Source of the DNA: Reticulitermes speratus
Lineage: Eukaryota > Arthropoda > Insecta > Blattodea > Rhinotermitidae
Length of the DNA: 64,000 nucleotides
Direction: 5' to 3'
Assembly (NCBI GenBank): GCA_021186555.1
Contig: JAJKFL010000005.1
Location: 28,460,635 to 28,524,634, forward strand
The notes beneath the pieces were generated by a model. That model searched no databases. It was not told the origin of the DNA and saw only the letters and a program-made list of their open reading frames with translations. The position numbers and the translations under genes were made by a program. Positions 55,933 through 64,000 of the stretch are shown piece after piece (the first letter of the stretch is position 1; each line of letters opens with the position of its first letter).

Positions 55933-55995
55933 CTTGATAATGGTCTGTAAGACCGAAACTTATATCATTCACTGACGAATTTAATAAAGTTTGTT
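55933..55995 (+). repeat. Hammerhead-like motif, copy 5
   Basis: CTTGATAATGGTCTGTAAGACCGAAAC, written as CTTGATAAT then GGTC...GACC then GAAAC, has a perfect 4-bp central stem. It is followed by AATAAAGTTTGTTGTATT. The motif resembles 3' ends of retroelements in many arthropods (recalled, not checked). Confidence 0.45.
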
Positions 55996-57727
55996 GTATT
56001 TGACGACAATACCCATACTGATACTAACGTCTTCAGTTTATGGTGCTGCACGTGGAAAGAAAAACGAGTGAAGATTTTTGGCCATCTAATATAGTGATGT
56101 CTTCTCTCCACTTGAAATAAAGAGTATCCCACTACTCTCATGTTTTTCCCTTCACATTCGTGTCTGCTATTCTTTCTTGAGTCTCTCTTTGTCTCTGTAA
56201 ACTACCTTAAACAAGGGACAAGTGTGCACTGCTTAAGAATATTCAGAACAGAAAAGCGTTTTTTTGCCTTAATTCTCTCACGACACCCCTTCCTTCTGTC
56301 TTACTAATTCCAATGATTTCTTCTTTCTTCAATGCTCTAAAGTTAGGCTACCATCGCGGATTAAGAGTGACGAACAAAATACAGGCGTGACTCAAGATAG
56401 GAATTCGAACCACATCTTCGGAATACAAGTGAGACCATTATCGAGGGTGAGCTCTCTCCGAATCATATCCTTTGGTGTTCAATTCAACGAGGCAGTAGGG
56501 AGGGTAAGAATAGAACTCTATGGGGGGATGCGCCAAAATCCGAGCAGGAACGTGTCAAGACGCTCAGTAGCACTTCCAAAAAGACACGATCATGCAAAGA
56601 GGGAAAGATGCATCTGTGCTTAAGCCCCACGTCACGAAGCCTTATGGGCAGTGGAGGTATAAATCCACGCATTCGTATCCTCATTCTTTCTGTTCCTATC
56701 TCAGTCACATGTTATAGGATAACTGTAGGCTATCTCGAATGCGTGACTGAAATACCGCGAAACCACTGTGTCAACACTTCATCACATTGTCACTTTAGAT
56801 TTAATTAGGAAATATTAAATTGTTTAGAAAATTGGAAACCTTCCTTATTTGGCGGATCGGCCATGACAGTAACTGAACCCACACAGGATATTACGACACA
56901 GTAGTAAACACTCTTTGTTAATGTTATGGAGGCCGTGAGTTCATCCATGTACCAACAACAGAAGTATCTGTATAAGTCCTTTCGCTCTTTTCCTCAGCCC
57001 GACTACACAAAATATGAGATAAATTAAATAGGCCATGACCCCTTGCACATTTGTTCAAAGTTATGCATTTCAGTTTATAATCTGTAAAATGTAGAAGGCG
57101 TCTTCAGATACAATAACAAACAAATCCCTTATTTTAAAGATAATCTAACCAACATTTTAAGGCTGCTAGACCGTAGCGCTTTAAAAATAAGCCACGTTTA
57201 ATACATGTGAAATCTGCGTTATTTCATGCTGTAATATATCTCTATATAAAACCCTGTGTAATACTTACTGAAATATTTAGTTTTTTCATAGTATTTTGTG
57301 TAACCTACACATTAAATTCTGCCATAATTTCATTAAATAATACCACATAAATATTCAAGTTTTGTGAGATACGACACCGTGTTGACTGGTAAGCATTTAT
57401 CATTCGACAAGAGTGACGACGGAAAGTGGACTGTTTGTGGTTATGCAGCAGAGGAAAGAAGCTGCACAGGGTCCATACAGCCTTGTAGAGAATTTCTTAT
57501 ATGAAAACTGAGAGGGCTGTATTGTGGTGGACTTCTAACGTTAACAATTGCTTAAGTGGTTGCATAACAAAAATGGAGTTAGAAGTGGAATTTTTATACT
57601 AACTCAGCTTTTGATCTAGAATCGAGGACAGTTACGTGAAATGTTTATAGAATAATATTAAAAATATTCGTTACGACGAAAAACCGGTCATTGCCTTTCG
57701 GGGAAATAATTATCTCATTTCCGAAAC
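55996..57727. other. Long unannotated stretch
   Basis: Opposing frames at 56387-56808 have no recognisable motif. The rest is AT-rich. Confidence 0.4.
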
Positions 57728-57861
57728 CAACTAACTAACTCCATGGAGCAGAGTCCTTCTTGAGAAGCTAACAGGTCGTCAGCTAATCAAGAAATTCCCC
57801 GCGTTTTATGGAACCCGAAGGTTCATTACCGCACTCACAAGAGCCCGCCACCTGTCCCTAT
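57728..57861 (-). mobile_element. LINE 3' end, well preserved
   Basis: AACCAACTAACTAACTCCATGG, GCAGAGTCCTTCTTGAGAAGC, GGAACCCGAAGGTTCATTACC and GCCACCTGTCCCTATCC. Reading in reverse gives the stop region of ORF2, then 3' UTR, then the (TTAG)n terminus. It stops abruptly at about 57861, so only about 135 bp was inserted or kept. A 129-codon plus frame overlaps its end by chance. Confidence 0.92.
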
Positions 57862-58433
57862 CCGAAAACCACACAAAACTCATCATTACAATCTGTGAAT
57901 CAGTTTCAGAGCTTCCTTAATAACAAGGGAGGTGATACAATAAAGTTATTATTATTGTACTTTAAAAATTATTTACTCTATCATAGCGCTGTCTTGCAGG
58001 CAGGTTCTCGGAACGGGAAGGCACAGCAAATCTCAGCAGGGAACGACACAACGACAGGTCATCACCTAACAGATCTCTTCCTGTTCATTTCAAGAAGCTA
58101 CAATCGACACGGAAATACAGAGCTTACAATCACTGCTTCTTCAGTGGAAAATCTGTCTACCTGTACAGTAACACGCCTACAAATATCCAAGACCTGACAC
58201 GCGATCTAAGTGCAGCTGCCTAACTCTGGGCTCGATCAACCCTCGAGATTGCTTGACTTCTACATTACGATGGTGAAATCGCAGACAACTTTACTGGCTG
58301 TGTATGTAAATGAGACTTGAAGCTGGTTGTTAGTCACAAGACAACATACGGTTATTGTACTTTTTAATAAATCATTTAGGACCCCAACTGTCCTAGACAG
58401 TAGGAAGAGTGTAACAGAGAGAAGGATGGCACT
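57862..58433. other. Unannotated stretch
   Basis: Holds the rest of a plus frame to 58197 with no recognisable domain. Confidence 0.4.
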
Positions 58434-58434
58434 T

Positions 58435-58469
<35 letters not shown>

Positions 58470-58470
58470 C
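58434..58470 (+). repeat. (TA)n microsatellite
   Basis: About 18 TA units with one TACA interruption. Confidence 0.95.
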
Positions 58471-59235
58471 TAGTGTATATCTAATAGACATCATTTCTGC
58501 GTTAAATGAACGTGGGTGGCTGCGAGAGATATAGATACCAGCACCATTCTGTTTATTCTTACGATGAGTGCAATAAAGTACTGCAATACGTAAAGCACCG
58601 TAATGCATTTGCGATTTCAAAAACACTACCATAAATTACAATGTGAATACGAACATCAAGGGAAATTTTATGGTCTGAAGGATAATGCAACGTCAGAGCG
58701 TGGATTGTATTGTAGTATATATATCTTGTCGCAGTAAGTGATAAAATCTCGGCATTCGAAAATAGTTTAATATCTTAGTTTTCTGTAGGAAATCAGTAAT
58801 ATAAATTGTGTATTATTTTGTGAAATCAGTCCACGAACTGAACATTAGACAATGTTTTGTGTAAGAGATTGATGACAAATCTTAAGAGTTGAAATTAAGT
58901 TACGATCCAACGCTTTAAATTCCGGTGCTAACTATTACAGTACTACGTTTTAAAACCGCTGCATTTTACGCACTGGGAGGTTCTGTGTACAGCGGATGTG
59001 GCTAAGAAATGTCATAATAAATTTATGAAAGTATCTCTCATCCAGTTTCACCAATATCTGATCAATGGATACAACATGTTGAGTGAAACTGTTAGTGTAT
59101 GGTTCCAAATAACATAATTTTGTAGGTCAATATAACAAAACACTGGAACTGCCTGACAAACTGTAGTGAATTATGTTCACACAGGATTTTAAAATAAAAC
59201 GTCTAACGGTTTTGGTGCTGGTATCAGATCTTCAA
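58471..59235. other. Unannotated AT-rich stretch
   Basis: No supported feature. Confidence 0.45.
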
Positions 59236-59373
59236 CGATCCCAGTGGCCGTGCGGTCTAAGGCGTGGGTCTGCGGCCTCCGCTTACTGGGATTGTGGGTT
59301 CGAATTCCACCGGGGGCATGGATGTCTGTCTGTTGTGAGTGTTGTGTGTTGTCAGGTAGAGGTCTCTGTCCGT
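59236..59373 (+). mobile_element. tRNA-derived SINE, family 3, 3'-truncated
   Basis: The head GATCCCAGTGGCCGTGCGGTC, B box GGTTCGAATTCC and body through GTCAGGTAGAGGTCTCTG are intact. The 3' half is replaced by the GTAC/TATG simple-sequence tract. Four overlapping frames on both strands arise from this and are not genes. Confidence 0.9.
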
Positions 59374-59475
59374 ACGGTATGTCCGTACGATGTATTGTAT
59401 GTTGTATGTACGTCCGTACGTATGTATGTATATATACATATGGTGTGTGTGTGGTACGTAGCTTATATATGTATG
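59374..59475 (+). repeat. GTAC/TATG-rich cryptic microsatellite
   Basis: CCGTACG recurs four times (from about 59370, 59384, 59410 and 59414). It is followed by TATG/TATA repeats and a short GT tract, starting exactly where the SINE body breaks. Confidence 0.85.
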
Positions 59476-60064
59476 GCCTACTACGTACATTTGTACGAAT
59501 GTATGTTTCTGAAATACGGTCTGACAGCATGAGTGAAGAACATGTATTTCAATCACGTGCAGAAGAAAATAATTGAACCAAGAGAAAGGAATATTTTCAT
59601 TTACGAGAGACCTAGTATTTCACAGGAAATCAAGAACGCATACAGAATTTGGAGGGAAACATGTATAAAGGCGGCTACTCTTGTAACGGAGAAGGATATG
59701 TTGGCCTTTTAGTAACTTATCTATCTCTTATATATGTTTAGAAACAGACTTCTTATCAAATTATCACATAAAGAATTTGTAGCCGGAAGAATGACGGAAT
59801 CACTAAAAGAGGCTATGATTTTATGGATTTCCTTTTACTGCAAAACCTGAAGACGAATGCGATGGTCACAATCGTGACCTCTAACCTTGACTTGCAGCCT
59901 ATACAACAGAGGTGTGTCCGAATCATCCGCCCTCTGTGTATGGAGACAGATAGGGTGGTGTCTGGGTGGCACTCAACATTCTGTGCAGCTGTTTCTATGC
60001 CAGTTAAAGAAGAGGAAGTTCTGCGAGCAGATATCATTTATTCAGTGTTAGAGACTAAATATAC
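59476..60064. other. Unannotated stretch
   Basis: Frames at 59813-60071 on both strands overlap and are unrecognised. Part may be LINE sequence upstream of the next fragment. Confidence 0.35.
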
Positions 60065-60172
60065 TAAATAAACTTCCGGTTTCAATAAAGGGAGTGACGT
60101 TTCTTCACTAGTTGTTATAGTTTCTTAAGGACGCTACTCCACGGAATTACATGTAGTTAGTTAGGATAAACT
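60065..60172 (+). mobile_element. LINE 3' end, plus copy
   Basis: ACTTCCGGTTTCAATAAAGG, TTCACTAGTTG, TTCTTAAGGACGCTACTCCACGG and TGTAGTTAGTTAGG follow the family 3' UTR to its (TTAG)n end. Confidence 0.78.
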
Positions 60173-60374
60173 ACTTGGTTAATAGTTATCTCAGTCTAGT
60201 AAGGACTTGTAAATACGGTCACGAATTTTGGGTTCCATACAATGCGAGAAAATTCTTAACTCTGTCAGCGACTAATCAGCCTCTCAAAAAAAAACCTCAC
60301 GAATTAAAGACGCTTGCTCTATGGAAAACTGTCGACAGGATTAATTCGGTTCAGAATAGGTTCAACAACTGGCT
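60173..60374. other. Unannotated stretch
   Basis: No supported feature. Confidence 0.4.
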
Positions 60375-60475
60375 TTTGTGAAAACGCTAATGAAGTTTCC
60401 TGTTCCATAAAAGACGGTGAATGCCTGCGCCATTCTTACATTCTGAAGGAGGACTGTGCTCCATAAAGGTAAAAG
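60375..60475 (+). mobile_element. LINE 3' end, plus copy, diverged
   Basis: CGCTAATGAAGTTTCCTGTTCC, ATAAAAGACGGTGAATG and CTGAAGGAGGACTGTGCTCC are in family order. It lies only 200 bp downstream of another tail of the same family. Confidence 0.7.
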
Positions 60476-61599
60476 ACAGTTGCTTATTCTGCGAATAGTG
60501 TTGTTAGAAGCCATGCCAATCGGTTCTTTTTACCAAGTTCTAGTATCACGAATGGAGAAAACAGCCTCCAGCTATGGTCAACAGCTGCGGATGTAGTAAG
60601 AAAAAGTTACGGACAGCCAGTATTTGGGTCCTTTATTAGAGGGTAGATCGTAAAATTTACCCTGTAGAGAGGTGCTTGTTACTTAATCTGCAGAGGGTTA
60701 AATTGGAGAGGTTGTATTGAAAGATCCTGGCCACGTTAAGAGGTGACGTTGGGATTTGCAGAAAAAGAACTCTGTGACGTTCCTTATACAGGCTAACTGT
60801 CTTTAGGATGGTAAAATAATACGAACAGGACATTTCACACGAGTGGGGGCCACGTTCAAAGTACAGGTGATTTGCTGCTTTCGACCAGTGGAATTTGCAA
60901 GCGAAAAGTTAGGAATTGGTGGAAAAAGTAAACAAGTAAGGTAAACTAAAGTAAACGAATTCCCCGTCCTTACTACCTCCAGTACTAAGAATAGGCCCGT
61001 CCGCTAACTTCACCAGGTTTTGCTTGCCAAAATCTAGGAAATAACGTAGCTAGAGGTAGAGAGTTTCATTATGATGGATGAAAATCTACGACTCATAAGC
61101 GTAAATGTTGATGATGATGAGTTACAAAAAACATAATTATTACCTTTGTCGTCGTCAATCGTCTTGGATTTCTACACACACAACTTTTCCTATTCTGCAT
61201 CGAATCACGTAACGTATGCACAAAATACAAAGAATCAGCTCACATGCCTTACGTGGCGAACAATAGGACGGCCTCTTCTGGAAATTTCCCCCTTTTGAAA
61301 TTCTGCGTATAGTGAAGAGCCCCGAAACGTACAGTGTAGTCTGCATTTTTTTGGTTCACTACTGTATGGTCAATGTCTAAAATTTCCTTCATCTCTCCAT
61401 TATATCCATTTTTCCGATATTATTTTACATCTGGAAGTATTTGTTGTTTATTTAGTCCATTCTCATTATTTTAATGTTTTAGGTGATTACAGAATCTGGT
61501 AGACCTTAGCCTTACCTAAAAGGGCATATTTTCATTTTCCAGTGATTTTTATGAACTATTATTGAACATTTTTTAAACTTATTTTTCGCTTATAATTTT
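60476..61599. other. Long unannotated stretch
   Basis: A short AGTGAAGAGCCCCGAAACG at about 61311 recalls a collapsed hairpin motif. A 63-codon minus frame at 61155 is unrecognised. Confidence 0.4.
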
Positions 61600-61940
61600 A
61601 GGCGCATTCACATAATCGCGAAAAGCACCTGTTACATTTGTCATGTCCGTCCGTTTCTCCGCATGTATCAGCCTGGCTCCCACCTGACATATTTCCGTAA
61701 AATTTGATGAGGATCTGTTTAGAAAATCCAAATTTGGTTAAAATCGGACAAAAAATATAGGCTCTTGACATGAAGGCCTAACTACGTTTTATTGTTATCG
61801 GTGACACCAAATCGCTATAAAGCCGCCTCTTCAAGTGAAATTATGTCACGTTGTTAGATAGCCGAGGAGGTATAAATATTACGCGAAAAGCGCCACAACA
61901 TTACGTTATACGTACATTACCTATCTTGTTGACATTAAGG
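61600..61940 (+). repeat. GTCC dispersed repeat, shortened copy
   Basis: GGCGCATTCACATAATCGCG, TTTGTCATGTCCGTCCG, TCCAAATTTGGTTAAAATCG, TTGACATGAAGGCC and ACGTTATACGTACATTACC match the other copies in order, with an internal loss of about 200 bp relative to 38232. Confidence 0.78.
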
Positions 61941-62444
61941 GTGTATAGACTGATACTCCGGGTAAAACTATTCCCGTGGCCAATGATTGAGACTAATCTT
62001 ACTAAGAACTCCCACGTGACAGAGAATAGATTTGTATTATATCGTCTTTCCGAAACGATGTTTGAAAACCCCCCGACAGTGATCAATGTCCAAATAAAAA
62101 AAACGCTTTTATTGAAACAAATTAAGTTCTGCTGAGAAAACAGCCGGCCTCAGCCGAACGTCTCATTCCAGTGATTTATCACCTTCTCTTCTTCTTCGGG
62201 ACGTCCCGGAATCCTGTTTCGGACTGCGGACTGGATATTCTGACTGGTCTCCCTGTTATTCTCCTTTGTTTTCCGAGGCAAATGCCGGGATGATGCCTCA
62301 AAACTGGGCCACTGCAGATTCCTTCCACATCCTTACCGATTTATTACTCACAAATTATCCTACCTTATGCTGCTTTATTCCTATAGCCTAAGCGAGCTAG
62401 TGAGAGCTTCCATCAGTAAACCGTAGGCCTAACTAAAAATCACG
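61941..62444. other. Unannotated stretch
   Basis: The segment 62160-62300 (CTTCTTCGGGACGTCCCGG and GTTTTCCGAGGCAAATGCC) looks like a repeat, but there is no second copy in the window. Confidence 0.35.
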
Positions 62445-62670
62445 AAGTCCAAGAAGCAGAGTCTTTCCCCAGGATCGAATGGTCTCTTGGTTACAAATAT
62501 ATTTCTAGACATTCACAGGACCCCAATGTTCATCACTGTGCTCACAAAAGGCAACGAATTGTCCTTGAACGAAGCTGCATTTATTCAGTCGACTTTCTTC
62601 CACCCCAGTGTTTCAACTTAATTTTCAGCTTATTCTGCGGTTTACACCTGGGTGGTAGAAAAGACATTGA
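62445..62670 (-). mobile_element. LINE 3'-end fragment, decayed
   Basis: CAAGAAGCAGAGTCTTTCCC, CATTCACAGGACCCCAATG, GTGCTCACAAAAGGCAACG and TCCACCCCAGTG follow the tail order with insertions. Confidence 0.5.
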
Positions 62671-63319
62671 AAGAATAACATTGTGGGGAACCTTAATAAT
62701 ATAATTTTGTGAATCCGCAGTAATTAAAAGTAGCTCAGAATAGTGCGATTATTTGTTACACGTGTCTGGCTTAGCTACAACTTCGAGGATTACAACCAAA
62801 ATTTGGTTACGTAGCTTAAGGTTGGGATTTTGAGACATAAATTTTAACTATTACAAATGGAGAACTTGAGAAAGGAACTGTTCAGGACAAGTTCCAGGTA
62901 AAAGTGTATACAGAAACAACTAGAGAAGGCGGTACCAAACGTATCACAAGCACGACGGAAGCTCAGAGAATACAAGCATGTCCGAAGTAATTTACTGCCG
63001 CAGGGGTCTTGTCACGAGAGAACAGAAATTTGGCACAAGACATCGACTACACGCACGTGGATAAAATAAATACAAGTCCACGTAATGTAAAGTACTTTCT
63101 AATAAGAGTATTCGTGTATACAAGAATCTAAGAGACATCGATTATAAACACTAAGTACCACTGCCTTAAACTTTCATACAAGAACAAATTGTGAAAGTAT
63201 TCGCCAATAGCTCTGGCTCTGACTGCATCTATTGAAACCCAACAAATTACAAGTTTTTTTTATTATTATTAAAATATTTGAACCGAATCTTATTACATAT
63301 TGGCATCCCAATATTCATA
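62671..63319. other. Unannotated stretch
   Basis: No supported feature. Confidence 0.45.
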
Positions 63320-63400
63320 TAAGCAATATTTATAAACTGAGATTCTACGTCACAGAAAGCATAGTGTCTACCTGTAACTAGCCCTTTAACGTTTTGAAGT
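63320..63400 (+). repeat. Possible short dispersed core repeat
   Basis: CAATATTTATAAACTGAGATTC, TACGTCACAGAAAGCATAGTGTC and TACCTGTAACTAGCCC fit the family loosely. It lies under a 114-codon minus frame (63247-63591) that I do not recognise and do not call. Confidence 0.35.
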
Positions 63401-63591
63401 CTGGTAGTACATATAGGCCTACATACTGCCAGTTTTAAAAATAGAAACTCTGCATTGCTTCTACGTAATGCATTTATGTGCTTTGAACGGATCTCAGAGA
63501 AAACAGCGATTAATTTACCATCCAGCATTAACTCATTGGTTTTTATATTCGATACCGAGTTTATACTGTGCGGTATGAAATATACCTTCAT

Positions 63592-64000
63592 ATGTACTGG
63601 TACTTTGTCTTTAAAATGTTAAAGCACAAGAATTAAATTTTAGACTATCAATTGTGTTTTATTCTTAGAATAAACAGTTACGTTTCCCTAGATACCATTA
63701 ATTGGTCAGTATTTTTAATATAAACGCACTGTTTTCTTTTAGGTAGGAAATCATATAGATAAACGTCGGAGCTGTATGTAATGTACGGATCGAACTACCC
63801 ACAGGAATTTGCTGTACTTGTCAAGTCTGTGAAGCGGAAAACGAACATTTCTACTTGTCGTGTTGGGGCCACATAGGAAACGCTTGTCCAGTTACGGGCC
63901 CGACTGTAATAAATCTCGGACTGTTATGCGTGCTCCACATTGAGATCGACCGCAGAAAGTAAACTGGCACCGTAACTTAATGGATGACAGTAGACTGATG
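63592..64000. other. Unannotated stretch to window end
   Basis: No supported feature. Confidence 0.4.

Noticed and set aside
59173..59576. Four overlapping ORFs of 99-119 codons on both strands
   Set aside because: They derive from a SINE head and a GTAC/TATG microsatellite; tyrosine/valine-rich translation is an artefact of the simple repeat.
1..64000. rRNA genes, telomeric TTAGG arrays, endogenous viral genes
   Set aside because: I looked for rRNA-like blocks, TTAGG tandem runs and viral polymerase or capsid motifs and saw none; only short TTAG tails of LINEs are present.

Overview
This window looks like intergenic or intronic DNA from a large, repeat-rich insect genome, most likely a cockroach or termite (Blattodea), possibly Periplaneta americana. 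No bacterial-style gene layout, rRNA, functional tRNA gene or CRISPR array is visible. Every readable protein fossil belongs to a transposable element, and no open frame exceeds 187 codons. The taxonomic guess rests on the LINE-encoded C-terminal motifs ([20 protein letters not shown]) and on tRNA-SINE peptides (MAQAVSRR) that I recall being very common in predicted proteins of cockroach assemblies. No database search was run.

Layout. 1-9 kb: a cut-off hAT-like element, a tRNA-SINE, a possible 67-codon exon (3697-3897) and a foldback element with a 29-bp minisatellite (8645-9073). 10-20 kb: a decayed LINE ORF2 running from the RT catalytic motif to the 3' end (10625-11520), an unrecognised 145-codon ORF, and four full-length SINEs with clean target-site duplications. 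22-30 kb: another SINE family, a pogo/Tigger-type transposase pseudogene, more SINEs, a GTCC-rich non-coding repeat and LINE pieces including the best coding remnant (29883-30463). 31-43 kb: LINE tails, three GTCC-repeat copies, a complete 427-bp hAT-like element with an 8-bp duplication, a SINE and a mariner/Tc1-type transposase pseudogene. 43-64 kb: inverted repeats, LINE and SINE copies, a perfect 50-bp palindrome, two more GTCC-repeat copies and microsatellites.

How it works together. There is no gene pathway here. The non-autonomous SINEs presumably relied on LINE machinery like that left in the window, and the short TIR elements on hAT-type transposases encoded elsewhere; both statements are inference. 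Most copies are 5'-truncated or mutated. At least five non-coding families occur more than once: SINEs with four or five head types, the hAT-like element, the GTCC repeat, a short hairpin-bearing core repeat, and a hammerhead-like hairpin motif. I found no convincing undescribed functional system. The most unusual structures are the foldback/minisatellite element, the 50-bp palindrome, the SINEs that share a body but have different heads, and the inverted pairs of the hammerhead-like motif.
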